The notes under the pieces are model-generated. The model made no database searches. It was not told the DNA's origin and saw nothing but the letters and a program-made list of their open reading frames with translations. This document shows positions 14,686 to 24,482 of a stretch of 64,000 nucleotides of DNA, in pieces. The translations under genes were made by a program, and so were the position numbers. The first letter of the stretch is position 1; the number at the start of each line of letters is the position of its first letter. Origin of the DNA: Methylaequor sp045563055 (GTDB taxonomy: Bacteria > Pseudomonadota > Alphaproteobacteria > Methylaequorales > Methylaequoraceae); NCBI GenBank assembly GCA_045563055.1, contig JBJKUR010000015.1:1-64000 (forward strand), given 5' to 3'.

Positions 14686-15834
14686 ATGAAAATCTTTATT
14701 TTAAATTTATTTTTAATAACTTTTATTTCTATTTCTAATTCTTCATCTCAAGAAATTTCTAATAATATTGATGAAAATGAAATTGATTTTGCTATTCCTG
14801 GCGATAAGTCTGGGGAGGATCAAAGTATTAACGATTGTGAAACATCTCCTCACTCTGAACTTTTAAAACTTCTAAATGTAAAACTTAAAAAATTTAACCC
14901 CGTTCCTGAAGATAGAAGGGGAGGAGAAGTTAGAGGTGGAGGGAATCAACTTACTCCGGATGAAGTTTCAACTAATTCAATAAGATTCTATGCTGAACAA
15001 TTAAAAGATGCTCAACCAGTAAAAATAAGAATTGAAACATTTACATCTCTAGGAAAAGGCCCAATAACTTCACTTATTGATAGATCATCAAAAGTATTTC
15101 TAAAACATCCTACTCAGTGCAAGTTTTTTTCATTATATGGAGATCAAATAATAGGTTCATATGATATGTCTTTTGATAATATTTTAAGACTTTATGCTAA
15201 TGCTGTTAATAAAGACAATAAAATTGCGCAAGACTTTATTAGAACTCAGTTAGTACCAGCTCCGATGTCACTTGATGAAGCTATAAGATCTCTCTATGAT
15301 GATTATGGATATCAGCAAAATATCATAGAGTCTTTGCTTCCTGCAGATGTTAAAGATTTGTTTTTTGGTGAGAACTCCCTCGTTAGTATTGCTGATGTTG
15401 CCGAATCCAAATTATTAGCTTTTTCGTTATTGGGGGGGAAAATTGATAAACTTCAGAATTACGAAATTTTTATAGTTGCACCCAAGTCTAAAAAAGGTTT
15501 GCTAGGAAGTAATGAGACAATTGTTATTTCTGGGAGTGGGCAGATATACGAGGTGCCATTACTAAATATTCCACTTGCATTAAATGTAATGCGTTCATTA
15601 GGTTTTAATGCAAAAATAGTCTTGTTAACTCACCTATACATATCCAATGAATCCTTTTGTAGAGTTGGTGATGGCGGATCTTGGTATCATTACAAAGGAA
15701 AAGTAAAAAAAAGCGGATGTGATTTTTTATCCAATGCTATAATGTCATTAAAAGATAATACACTTAATTTGAGTGAAGATTATGGCACATACAAATATAG
15801 TATTGATAGAGTTAAAGAAATTTTAAATAATTAA
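14686..15834 (+). CDS. Hypothetical secreted protein, 382 aa
   Basis: The chosen ATG (MKIFILNLFLITFISIS) gives a clean signal peptide of about 21 residues. A longer form starting 18 nt upstream is possible but puts extra polar residues ahead of the signal. The mature protein has a low-complexity acidic start, a Gly-rich GGEVRGGGN segment near residue 85, and then a mixed alpha/beta domain with four or more Cys residues (for example FCRVGDGGSW and KKSGCDFL). I recognise no known family. It lies between tRNA-Asp and nuoA on the same strand but is not expected to be a complex I part. Confidence 0.75.
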   Translation: MKIFILNLFLITFISISNSSSQEISNNIDENEIDFAIPGDKSGEDQSINDCETSPHSELLKLLNVKLKKFNPVPEDRRGGEVRGGGNQLTPDEVSTNSIRFYAEQLKDAQPVKIRIETFTSLGKGPITSLIDRSSKVFLKHPTQCKFFSLYGDQIIGSYDMSFDNILRLYANAVNKDNKIAQDFIRTQLVPAPMSLDEAIRSLYDDYGYQQNIIESLLPADVKDLFFGENSLVSIADVAESKLLAFSLLGGKIDKLQNYEIFIVAPKSKKGLLGSNETIVISGSGQIYEVPLLNIPLALNVMRSLGFNAKIVLLTHLYISNESFCRVGDGGSWYHYKGKVKKSGCDFLSNAIMSLKDNTLNLSEDYGTYKYSIDRVKEILNN

Positions 15835-15873
15835 CTGTGAAAACTTATTATTGTTATTATATAATAAAAAAGT

Positions 15874-16233
15874 ATGATTATGACAGAATATTTACCTATT
15901 TTAGTATTTCTAGTATTAGCGTTTGGTATATCATTAGGAGCAATATTTACCTCCTTGGTTGTCGGAACTAAAAATTCTTATTCAGATAAAAACTCTACAT
16001 ATGAGTGTGGCTTTGAACCATTTGATGACTCCAGAAGTCGATTCGAGGTTAAATTTTATCTAGTAGCTATTTTGTTTATTATTTTTGATTTAGAAATCAT
16101 ATTTCTTTTTCCTTGGGCAATTGCATTTCACGAAATAGGCATTTTTGGATTCTTATCAATGATGTTTTTTTTATTAGTTCTTACTGTTGGATTTATTTAC
16201 GAGTGGATGAAAGGAGCATTGGATTGGAGTTAA
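15874..16233 (+). CDS. nuoA: NADH-quinone oxidoreductase subunit A
   Basis: This 119-aa membrane subunit of respiratory complex I has three helices. The conserved loop YECGFEPFDDSRSRFEVKFYLVAILFIIFDLEIIFLFPW is clear from its Cys-Gly-Phe and Phe-Asp-Leu-Glu cores. The start may be ATG 15874 or 15880. It is the first gene of a complete nuoA-N operon. The 39-bp gap upstream is AT-rich (TATAAT-like words) and may hold the operon promoter. Confidence 0.96.
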   Translation: MIMTEYLPILVFLVLAFGISLGAIFTSLVVGTKNSYSDKNSTYECGFEPFDDSRSRFEVKFYLVAILFIIFDLEIIFLFPWAIAFHEIGIFGFLSMMFFLLVLTVGFIYEWMKGALDWS

Positions 16234-16739
16234 AAAAAGTAAATGCTAAAAACTTTGATGATTTGAGTAACCAGGTAAGTTCTAATGGCTTTTTAATAAC
16301 GAAAGTTAAGGATCTAGTAAATTGGGCAAGGTCAGGGTCACTCTGGCCAATGAGTTTTGGTCTCGCTTGTTGTGCAGTAGAAATGATGCAATCAGCAGCA
16401 AGTAGATACGATTTTGACAGATTCGGTATAGTTTTTAGACCTAGCCCTCGACAATCTGACGTTATGATCGTAGCCGGCACATTAACAAACAAAATGGCAC
16501 CAGCTTTAAGGAAAGTTTATGATCAAATGCCTGAACCTAGATGGGTGATATCTATGGGCAGCTGTGCAAATGGTGGTGGTTACTATCACTACTCTTACTC
16601 AGTTGTTAGAGGTTGTGACAAAATCGTTCCAGTCGATATTTACGTTCCCGGTTGTCCTCCAACTGCTGAAGCCCTTTTATATGGGATTCTTCAGTTGCAA
16701 AAGAAGATCATGAGGGATAATAAGATTTACCGGTCATGA
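16224..16739 (+). CDS. nuoB: NADH-quinone oxidoreductase subunit B
   Basis: This peripheral-arm subunit carries the N2 [4Fe-4S] cluster next to the quinone site. The ligands are Cys49, Cys50 (FGLACCAVEMM), Cys114 (GSCANGG) and Cys144 (VPGCPPT). The start chosen is TTG at 16224 because AAGGAG lies 7 nt upstream and the length (171 aa) fits the family. An in-frame ATG at 16113 lies deep inside nuoA and would add unrelated sequence. It overlaps nuoA by 10 nt. Confidence 0.94.
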   Translation: MELKKVNAKNFDDLSNQVSSNGFLITKVKDLVNWARSGSLWPMSFGLACCAVEMMQSAASRYDFDRFGIVFRPSPRQSDVMIVAGTLTNKMAPALRKVYDQMPEPRWVISMGSCANGGGYYHYSYSVVRGCDKIVPVDIYVPGCPPTAEALLYGILQLQKKIMRDNKIYRS

Positions 16740-17359
16740 AAACAAATCAAGAAACCTACATCAAAGACATTTACCAGCTTATTAAAAGCTTAATAAATTT
16801 CTGCAATTATGAACTGGAAGTAAAGAAAAATGAATTGAGCCTTAACTGCTCTAAAAATGATCTTACAAAAATTCTTTTGTTTCTAAAAGACAACCCATCA
16901 TTAAGTATGGAGTGCCTAATTGATCTAACTGCAGTGGATTTTCCAGAAAAAACAACAAGATTTCTCGTAGTCTATAATCTACTAAGTATATCTAAAAATT
17001 TTCGTATAAAAGTGAAAGTTAAGATCGATGAAAATGAAGTTTTACCTTCGGTAAATGAAATTTATTCATGTGCTAACTGGTGTGAAAGAGAGATATGGGA
17101 TCTTTTTGGAATAAAATTTAAAGGCCATCCTGATCTTAGGAGAATATTAACAGATTATGATTTTGAAGGTCATCCACTCAGAAAGGATTTTCCACTTACA
17201 GGTTTTACACAGGTTCGCTATGACAGTGAATTAAGCAGAGTTATATCCGAGCCCGTCAAGTTGGATCAAGAATACAGAAATTTTGATAATCTTAGTCCAT
17301 GGGAAGGTATGAGCGAGTATCTGCCAGGCGATGAAAAATCTAATTTGAAAAATGACTAG
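16736..17359 (+). CDS. nuoC: NADH-quinone oxidoreductase subunit C
   Basis: This 207-aa subunit of the peripheral arm binds NuoD and NuoB. The 30-kDa subunit signature is visible as EREIWDLFGIKFKGHPDLRR followed by ILTDYDFEGHPLRKDFPL. It overlaps nuoB by 4 nt (ATGA) and nuoD by 8 nt. NuoC and NuoD are separate genes, unlike the fused form in E. coli, as is usual in Alphaproteobacteria. Confidence 0.97.
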   Translation: MKTNQETYIKDIYQLIKSLINFCNYELEVKKNELSLNCSKNDLTKILLFLKDNPSLSMECLIDLTAVDFPEKTTRFLVVYNLLSISKNFRIKVKVKIDENEVLPSVNEIYSCANWCEREIWDLFGIKFKGHPDLRRILTDYDFEGHPLRKDFPLTGFTQVRYDSELSRVISEPVKLDQEYRNFDNLSPWEGMSEYLPGDEKSNLKND

Positions 17360-18524
17360 AAGAGAAAATTATTCATTAAACTTTGGCCCTCAACATCCAG
17401 CCGCTCACGGTGTTTTGAGACTTGTTCTTGAACTAGACGGTGAGGTGGTTGAAAGAGCTGACCCTCATATTGGCCTTCTCCATAGAGGAACAGAGAAATT
17501 GATTGAAAACAAGACTTATTTACAAGCGCTCCCTTATTTTGATAGACTAGATTATGTTTCACCTATGTGTCAGGAGCATGCTTATTCGCTCGCTATAGAA
17601 AGACTATTAAATATTGAGGTTCCATTGAGGGGACAATATATTAGAGTTCTGTTCTCAGAAATAACAAGAATTCTTAATCATATTCTTAACTTAACAACGT
17701 TTGCTTTAGATGTTGGTGCAATGACACCTTTCCTATGGTTGTTTGAAGAAAGAGAAGTAATGATGGAATTTTATGAAAGAGTTTCTGGTTCAAGGCTTCA
17801 TTCAGCTTATTTTCGTCCTGGTGGTGTACATAGAGATCTACCTGACGGGCTTGAAGATGATATTGCAAGATTTTGCAAAAGATTTCCAAAACAAATCGAT
17901 GATTTAGAAAAGTTACTTGAAACAAATAGGATATTTAGGCAGAGAAGTGTCGATGTTGGAAAAATTAATAAGCAAGAAGCTCTCGACAAAGGTTTTTCTG
18001 GGCCATGTCTTCGTGCCTCAGGCGTGGAATGGGACTTGAGACGTCATCAACCATATGATTGCTATGACGAATTAGAGTTTAAAATTCCAGTCGGAACAAA
18101 TGGTGATTGTTTCGAGAGATTTTTAATAAGAGTTGAAGAAATGAGACAATCTATTCTTATGATAGAGCAATGTCTAAAACAAATTCCTAAAGGTCAATGC
18201 ATATCTGGAGATCCAAGGATAGTTCCTCCAAAAAGAAATCAAATGAAATACTCAATGGAATCTTTAATTAATCATTTCAAACTCTTTACGGAAGGCTTTC
18301 ATGTTCCCTTAGGTGAAACTTACACATGTGTTGAGGCTCCAAAGGGAGAGTTCGGAGTTTATTTAGTATCAGACGGATCTAACAGGCCTTACAGATGCAA
18401 GATTAGAGCGCCAGGTTTCTCATTTCTTCAAGCGACAGAATTTTTATCTAAAGGACATATGCTTTCAGACTTGGTAGCTATCATTGGGAGTCTTGACATA
18501 GTATTTGGAGAGATAGATAGGTGA
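17352..18524 (+). CDS. nuoD: NADH-quinone oxidoreductase subunit D
   Basis: The 49-kDa subunit forms the quinone-binding cavity with NuoB. The N-terminal GPQHPAAHGVLRLVLELDGE holds the His of the quinone site. HIGLLHRGTEKLIE and PRGEFGVYLVSDG-like segments (here PKGEFGVYLVSDG) are conserved. The length of 390 aa is normal. It overlaps nuoC by 8 nt and nuoE by 4 nt. Confidence 0.98.
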   Translation: MTRRENYSLNFGPQHPAAHGVLRLVLELDGEVVERADPHIGLLHRGTEKLIENKTYLQALPYFDRLDYVSPMCQEHAYSLAIERLLNIEVPLRGQYIRVLFSEITRILNHILNLTTFALDVGAMTPFLWLFEEREVMMEFYERVSGSRLHSAYFRPGGVHRDLPDGLEDDIARFCKRFPKQIDDLEKLLETNRIFRQRSVDVGKINKQEALDKGFSGPCLRASGVEWDLRRHQPYDCYDELEFKIPVGTNGDCFERFLIRVEEMRQSILMIEQCLKQIPKGQCISGDPRIVPPKRNQMKYSMESLINHFKLFTEGFHVPLGETYTCVEAPKGEFGVYLVSDGSNRPYRCKIRAPGFSFLQATEFLSKGHMLSDLVAIIGSLDIVFGEIDR

Positions 18525-19111
18525 GTGAAAATAAATTTAAAATAATTGCAGAGGAATCAATGCAACCAGGTAACTTTAGATTTAGTAAGGAAAATTTATT
18601 AAAAGCCAAAAAGATAATAAAAATGTATCCGTCTAACTTCAAAGAGAGCCCTATAATGCCCCTTTTATCATTAGCTCAGGGTCAAAATAATGGATGGTTA
18701 CCAAAAAAAGCAATAGAATATGTATCGGAATACATAGGTGTGGCAGAAATTAAAGTACTTGAAATAGCTACCTTTTATTCTATGTATAATTTATCCCCAG
18801 TTGGTAAATATCATATAGAGGTTTGTACAACAACACCCTGTATGTTAAGAGGATCTGATTCAATGTTGAACCTTTGCAAAAAAAAATTAGGTATTGGACT
18901 TGGTGAAGTTTCAAAGGATAAAAACTTTTCACTGGGAAAGGTAGAGTGTCTCGGGGCTTGTGTAAATGCTCCAGTTGTTAAAATAAATGATGATTACTAT
19001 GAAGATCTAAACTCTCAGACGCTTAATAAACTAATTGAAAGTATTTCAAAAGACAAAAAAGTCAAGATTGGTCCTCAATCTAAAAGAAATGGGACAGAAC
19101 CGGTAAGATAG
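18521..19111 (+). CDS. nuoE: NADH-quinone oxidoreductase subunit E
   Basis: This 24-kDa subunit carries the N1a [2Fe-2S] cluster. The thioredoxin-like domain has the ligands in VCTTTPCMLRGSD and VECLGACVNAPVV. The start is GTG in a GTGA overlap with nuoD. The 196-aa protein ends in a basic tail (SKRNGTEPVR). The next gene, nuoF, starts at the base after the stop. Confidence 0.96.
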   Translation: MSENKFKIIAEESMQPGNFRFSKENLLKAKKIIKMYPSNFKESPIMPLLSLAQGQNNGWLPKKAIEYVSEYIGVAEIKVLEIATFYSMYNLSPVGKYHIEVCTTTPCMLRGSDSMLNLCKKKLGIGLGEVSKDKNFSLGKVECLGACVNAPVVKINDDYYEDLNSQTLNKLIESISKDKKVKIGPQSKRNGTEPVR

Positions 19112-20381
19112 ATGATAAAAAAAAACAACCTTATATTTACAAATTTGTATGGAAAATCAAGTAGTTCACTAGTAGCTGCTTCAAAAAGGGGTGATTGGAA
19201 AAATACCTCTAATTTTTTACGAATGAACAAACAAGAAATCATTAATTTAGTTAAAGAGTCAGGCCTAAGAGGTAGAGGTGGTGCTGGCTTCTCTACTGGA
19301 ATGAAATGGGATTTTATGCCGAAAAACAGTAATAGGCAGCATTATTTGGTTATTAATGCTGATGAGGGGGAACCGGGTACATGTAAAGATAGAGATATTA
19401 TTAGAAACGAACCACATAAGCTTGTTGAAGGCTGCCTTTTATCTGGATATGCAATAGGAGCATCAAAATGCTACATTTATATTAGAGGTGAGTTTTTTAA
19501 TGAGGCTTCGATACTTCAGAAAGCAATTGATGAAGCATATAGTAAGGGCTTTCTTGGGGAAAAAATAATGGGCACAAATGTAAATTTTGATATTTTTATT
19601 CACTATGGTTCGGGTGCCTATGTCTGTGGAGAAGAAACAGCACTTATAGAAAGTTTAGAGGGAAAAAAAAGGTCAGCCAAGGTTGAAACCTCCTTTTCCC
19701 GCTAATGTTGGGGTTTTTGGACAACCCACAACAGTGAATAATGTTGAAACAATTGCTGTTGTTCCAACAATCTTAAGAAGAGGTGCAACCTGGTTTTCCA
19801 ACTTAGGAAGAAAAAATAATTCAGGTTCTAAAATTTTTTGTATTTCTGGACATGTTAATAAACCTTGTAATGTTGAGGAGGAACTTGGAGTGCCACTTAA
19901 GTATCTAATACAAAAATATGCTGGAGATGTGATAGGTGGATGGAATAATTTACAGGCTGTAATACCTGGAGGATCCTCTGTTCCACTTCTTCCAAAGTCA
20001 GATTGTGAAGATGTACTTATGGATTTTGATTCCTTGAAAGACGCTGGTTCTGGATTAGGAACAGGTGGTATAATTGTAATAAATAAACAATCAGACATTG
20101 TCGCAGCTATTGCCAGGCTTTCAGAGTTCTATAAACACGAATCTTGCGGACAATGTACCCCTTGTAGAGAAGGAACTGGTTGGTTAATGAGAGTTATGAA
20201 GCGTTTAGAGCAAAACAATTGTACTGTTGAAGAGATTGATATGCTTGAAGAAGTAACCCACCAAATTGAAGGTCATACAATTTGTGCTTTAGGCGATGCT
20301 GCTGCTTGGCCAATTCAAGGCTTGTTAAAGCATTTTAAGAAAGACATTGTAAGCCGAATACAAAAAAAGAATGTCGCATAG
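19112..20381 (+). CDS. nuoF: NADH-quinone oxidoreductase subunit F, interrupted by a +1 frameshift
   Basis: NuoF binds NADH, FMN and a [4Fe-4S] cluster. The first frame (19112-19705) carries GLRGRGGAGFSTGMKW (FMN/NADH site) and ICGEETALIESLEGKK-like sequence. It then runs out of frame and stops. The correct frame resumes at KPPFPANVGVFGQPTTVNNVE and reaches the cluster motif SCGQCTPCREGTGW. The A-run at 19663-19670 has eight A; seven would restore the normal EGKKGQPRLKPPFPA order and a protein of about 422 aa. Because the rest of the operon is intact, the frame is likely restored by slippage or the extra base is a sequencing error. Confidence 0.93.
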
Positions 20382-22427
20382 ATGCCTAAAGTTTTTGTAA
20401 ATGACAAACCCATAGAAGTTGATAATGGACTAACAATACTTCAGGCTTGTGAGATAGCTGGCATTGAAATACCTAGATTTTGTTATCATGAAAGACTCTC
20501 GATAGCTGGCAATTGTAGAATGTGTCTTGTAGAAATGGAAAACTCTGCCAAACCTGTAGCCTCTTGTGCCATGCCAGTATCTGAAGGAATGAAAATTAAA
20601 ACAAATAGTGAAATGGTTATTAAAGCGAGAAAAGGTGTAATGGAGTTTCTTCTTATTAATCATCCACTTGATTGCCCAATATGTGATCAAGGTGGAGAAT
20701 GTGATTTGCAAGACCAAGCAATGGCATACGGCAAAGGGCTTAGTCGTTTTGTTGAGAGGAAAAGAGCTGTAAAAGATAAAAATTTAGGCCCATTAATAAA
20801 AACTCATATGACAAGGTGTATTCATTGTACAAGATGTATCAGGTTTTCTGAAGAAATTGCAGGTAATAACCAATTAGGGAGTACAGGGAGAGGAGAAGAT
20901 ACAGAGATAACAAGCTATCTTGAAAAAACTATTGACTCCGAGTTATCGGGTAATGTTATTGATTTGTGTCCTGTAGGGGCATTAACCTCAAAACCATATG
21001 CTTTTGTTGCAAGACCTTGGGAGTTGAAAAAAACAAATAGTATTGATGTTTTTGATGCCGTTGGTAGTAATATTAGATTGGATTCAAAAGGAGATAAAAT
21101 TCTTAGAGTTCTTCCAAGAATTAACGAAGATATCAATCAAGAGTGGATCTCTGACAAAACTAGATTTGCATATGATGGATTGAATCACCAAAGAATAGAC
21201 AGATATTACTTAAGAGACTCAAACAAAAAGTTAGTCGAAAGCTCTGAAGAATCAGTATTAAAAACCTTAAAGTTAGTTCTCTCTAATACTTCTAAAGATA
21301 AAATATTTTCAATTTGTGGTAATTTAGAGGACTGTGAATCAATTTTTTCATTCAAAACCTTTTTAGATAACTTTGGAGCAAAGAACTATGATTGTAGACA
21401 AGATAACTCTTATTTTGTTCCAAACAAAAGATCCTCGTATTTATTTAACAGCTCTTTTTCAGGTATTGACGACTCCGACTGTTGTGTGATTGTAGGTTCT
21501 GATCTTAGAAAAGAAGCTCCGATTATTGCAGCTAGGATTAGAAAAAAAATAATTGATTCTGAAGTAAATTACCCTGTTTATCGAGTAGGTTTTGAATACA
21601 AACTTTCATTCAAACCAGAAGAGCTAGGGGAAAGTTATTCATCAATCCTGAATCTACAAAATAATAAGTACAAAAAATTACTTCAACGATCAAAAAAACC
21701 ATTGTTTTTAATAGGGCAAGGTCCCTTATGTTCCCCGGAGTCTGAAAGTATTTTTAACTATTTGTTAAACCTCCATAATAATATTACCAAGGATAGTTCG
21801 TGGAATGGTTTTAATATATTGCAAAATTATTCTGGAAGAGTTGGTGCATTGGATTTAGGTTTTTACAATCCTAAAAACCTGAAAAGAAAATATCTTAATG
21901 ATATCTATAATGGAAAATATAACGTTTTATATTTATTTGGAGCAGATGAATTAGAATTTGAAAAAATTCCAGACAAAACTTTTGTCATTTATCAAGGTCA
22001 TCATGGCGACAGAGCTGTAAATAGGGCCGATTTAATTATTCCTACACCATGTTTTACTGAGAAGGAAGGAATTTATGTAAATATGGAGGGTAGAGCGCAA
22101 GTTAGTCGTCAAGTTAAGCTTCCAATTTCAAATGTTGAACATAGTTATGTGTTTTTTAATAAGTTATCTAATGTTTTGGCTATGAAATATGACTATCTCG
22201 ACTTTAATGATCTAAGAAATAAAATGCTAGAGTGTATACCTTCATTAATGAATTTTAATAACATTAAACAAGAAAAAAACTTTAAACCAAAAATTACTAG
22301 TAACAAATTTAGTGAAAACAATATTCTTTCTAATGTAAAAAACTTTTACATGACAGATTCTGTTAGTAGAAATTCTCCTACTATGTCTTCTTGTTCTCTA
22401 CAAATTAAAGAAAAGAACGTATCATGA
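20382..22427 (+). CDS. nuoG: NADH-quinone oxidoreductase subunit G
   Basis: This large 681-aa peripheral subunit carries several Fe-S clusters. The N-terminal [2Fe-2S] site is CYHERLSIAGNCRMC. The His/Cys site is HPLDCPICDQGGECDLQDQ. The [4Fe-4S] site is RCIHCTRCIRF with a distal DLCPVGAL. The remainder is a molybdopterin-oxidoreductase-like domain without an active site, as in other NuoG. It starts directly after nuoF and overlaps nuoH by 4 nt. Confidence 0.97.
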   Translation: MPKVFVNDKPIEVDNGLTILQACEIAGIEIPRFCYHERLSIAGNCRMCLVEMENSAKPVASCAMPVSEGMKIKTNSEMVIKARKGVMEFLLINHPLDCPICDQGGECDLQDQAMAYGKGLSRFVERKRAVKDKNLGPLIKTHMTRCIHCTRCIRFSEEIAGNNQLGSTGRGEDTEITSYLEKTIDSELSGNVIDLCPVGALTSKPYAFVARPWELKKTNSIDVFDAVGSNIRLDSKGDKILRVLPRINEDINQEWISDKTRFAYDGLNHQRIDRYYLRDSNKKLVESSEESVLKTLKLVLSNTSKDKIFSICGNLEDCESIFSFKTFLDNFGAKNYDCRQDNSYFVPNKRSSYLFNSSFSGIDDSDCCVIVGSDLRKEAPIIAARIRKKIIDSEVNYPVYRVGFEYKLSFKPEELGESYSSILNLQNNKYKKLLQRSKKPLFLIGQGPLCSPESESIFNYLLNLHNNITKDSSWNGFNILQNYSGRVGALDLGFYNPKNLKRKYLNDIYNGKYNVLYLFGADELEFEKIPDKTFVIYQGHHGDRAVNRADLIIPTPCFTEKEGIYVNMEGRAQVSRQVKLPISNVEHSYVFFNKLSNVLAMKYDYLDFNDLRNKMLECIPSLMNFNNIKQEKNFKPKITSNKFSENNILSNVKNFYMTDSVSRNSPTMSSCSLQIKEKNVS

Positions 22428-23407
22428 TAATGGAGTTATTGATTATAATACTTAAAATTTTTATGATTATTATCCCATTACTTATTTTTATCGCATACTT
22501 AACATATTTTGAAAGAAAAGTAATCGGAGCTATGCAATTAAGAAAAGGTCCTAATGTGGTTGGTCCATTTGGTTTATTTCAACCAATAGCAGACGGCATT
22601 AAACTTATTACTAAGGAAACTATATTTCCAGACAAATCCAGTAAGTTTTTATTTGTTTTTTCTCCAATTCTAACTTTTGCACTGGCTCTTCTGGCATGGG
22701 CAGTTATACCATTAGACTATAAAATTGTTTTATCTGATATCAATGTTGGTTTGATGTATATTTTTGCAATCTCATCTTTGGGTGTTTACGGAGTTATAGT
22801 TGCAGGGTGGTCAAGTAATTCACGATATGCTTTTTTAGGAAGCTTAAGATCAGCTGCTCAAATGATTTCTTATGAGGTCTCAATTGGGTTGATCATAATT
22901 TCTGTTTTATTGTCATCTGGAAGTTTAAACCTAAGTGCGATTGTTCTTAGTCAAGAAAAGTTATGGTATGTCATCCCACATTTCCCAATGTTCGTAATTT
23001 TCTTTATCTCAACCCTTGCAGAGACAAATAGAGCTCCTTTTGATCTTCCAGAGGCTGAATCTGAGCTTGTTGCAGGTTATAATGTGGAGTATTCATCAAT
23101 GTCTTTTGGCCTTTTCTTTTTGGGAGAATATGGAAATATGATTTTAATGAGTTCGATGTCGACGATTCTTTTTTTAGGTGGCTGGTTGCCACCGTCTGAC
23201 TTTTATTTATTCCAATATATTCCAGGATATTTATGGTTTTTAGCTAAAGTAAGTTTTTTATTATTTATTTTTTTATGGGTAAGAGCAACTTTACCTAGAT
23301 ATAGATATGATCAATTAATGACGCTAGGATGGAAGTTATTTCTTCCTCTATCTCTTATTTGGATTATAATAACATCAACATTTTTATTTTTAAAAAACTA
23401 TGTCTAA
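22424..23407 (+). CDS. nuoH: NADH-quinone oxidoreductase subunit H
   Basis: This 327-aa membrane subunit links the quinone site to the proton-pumping arm, with about eight helices. Conserved family segments are YFERKVIGAMQLRKGPNVVG, RSAAQMISYEVSIGL and ETNRAPFDLPEAESELVAG. The length is typical. It overlaps nuoG (ATGA) and nuoI by 8 nt. Confidence 0.98.
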   Translation: MIMELLIIILKIFMIIIPLLIFIAYLTYFERKVIGAMQLRKGPNVVGPFGLFQPIADGIKLITKETIFPDKSSKFLFVFSPILTFALALLAWAVIPLDYKIVLSDINVGLMYIFAISSLGVYGVIVAGWSSNSRYAFLGSLRSAAQMISYEVSIGLIIISVLLSSGSLNLSAIVLSQEKLWYVIPHFPMFVIFFISTLAETNRAPFDLPEAESELVAGYNVEYSSMSFGLFFLGEYGNMILMSSMSTILFLGGWLPPSDFYLFQYIPGYLWFLAKVSFLLFIFLWVRATLPRYRYDQLMTLGWKLFLPLSLIWIIITSTFLFLKNYV

Positions 23408-23897
23408 TTTAAGAAAACTCATCTTTATATTAAAAGAATTCTTTCTTATAGAAATTATATCTGGTCTATTTTTGACTATGAAATATTTTTTTAAACCAAA
23501 AGTTACTATTAATTATCCATTCGAGAAAGGTTTTTTAAGCTCTAGGTTTAGAGGAGAACACGTCTTGAGAAGGTATGAGTCTGGAGAGGAAAGGTGTATC
23601 GCATGTAAACTTTGTGAGGCTGTGTGCCCTGCTCAAGCTATTACGATTGAAGCTGAACCAAGAGAAGATGGTTCTAGAAGAACTACGAGATACGATATTG
23701 ATATGACCAAGTGTATTTACTGTGGATATTGTCAGGAATCATGTCCTGTTGATGCAATTGTAGAAGGTCCAAATTACGAATTTGCAACTGAAACTAGAGA
23801 GGAGTTAATTTATAACAAGGAAAAACTTCTTGAAAATGGTGATAGATGGGAAGTAGAAATTGCTAAAAATTTGGAAAATGAGTCTAAATATTTATGA
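23400..23897 (+). CDS. nuoI: NADH-quinone oxidoreductase subunit I
   Basis: This 165-aa ferredoxin-like subunit has two [4Fe-4S] clusters (N6a/N6b), carried by CIACKLCEAVCP and CIYCGYCQESCP. The N-terminal amphipathic helix region anchors it to the membrane arm. It overlaps nuoH by 8 nt and nuoJ by 4 nt. Confidence 0.98.
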   Translation: MSNLRKLIFILKEFFLIEIISGLFLTMKYFFKPKVTINYPFEKGFLSSRFRGEHVLRRYESGEERCIACKLCEAVCPAQAITIEAEPREDGSRRTTRYDIDMTKCIYCGYCQESCPVDAIVEGPNYEFATETREELIYNKEKLLENGDRWEVEIAKNLENESKYL

Positions 23898-24478
23898 CAG
23901 CGAATTTATTTTACATATTTTCTACTATAACAATTTTTTCAAGCTTTTTTGTGGTTTTTTCATACAACCCGGTTCATTCAGTTCTTTTCTTGATTTTCTC
24001 ATTCTTTAATGTGGCAGTTATATTTTTATTATCCGATGCTGAGTTTATCGCAATGACTCTAATTATTGTTTACGTTGGAGCTGTGGCTGTTTTATTTCTT
24101 TTTGTTGTAATGATGTTAAATATTAATGAAGTTTTGATAAAGGAAGGTTTCCTCAAATACTTTCCTTTGGGACTTCTTTTAATCTCGATTTTCTTAACTG
24201 AATTAATTTTTGTTTTTAAAGATATTGATCTTTTTAATCCATCCAATAATGGTATAAGTATTGATAATTTGTTAAATCAAGGAAATGAAAATACTAAAGC
24301 TCTTGGATTATTTCTATACACTGATTTTTTTATAATATTTCAAATCTCTGGTTTTTTACTTCTAGTTGCAATGATAGGAGCTATTGTTCTAGCTCATGAT
24401 AACCGGTTAAATGTACGATCACAAAATATAATAAAACAAAAAACTATAAAAAAAGATGATATTATCAAATTAAAGTAA
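23894..24478 (+). CDS. nuoJ: NADH-quinone oxidoreductase subunit J
   Basis: This 194-aa membrane subunit has five predicted helices. The conserved third helix is visible as AMTLIIVYVGAVAVLFLFVVMML, the site of the pi-bulge/Tyr important for coupling. A short Lys-rich tail follows the last helix. It lies between nuoI (4-nt overlap) and nuoK (4-nt gap). Confidence 0.96.
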   Translation: MTANLFYIFSTITIFSSFFVVFSYNPVHSVLFLIFSFFNVAVIFLLSDAEFIAMTLIIVYVGAVAVLFLFVVMMLNINEVLIKEGFLKYFPLGLLLISIFLTELIFVFKDIDLFNPSNNGISIDNLLNQGNENTKALGLFLYTDFFIIFQISGFLLLVAMIGAIVLAHDNRLNVRSQNIIKQKTIKKDDIIKLK

Positions 24479-24482
24479 ATAA

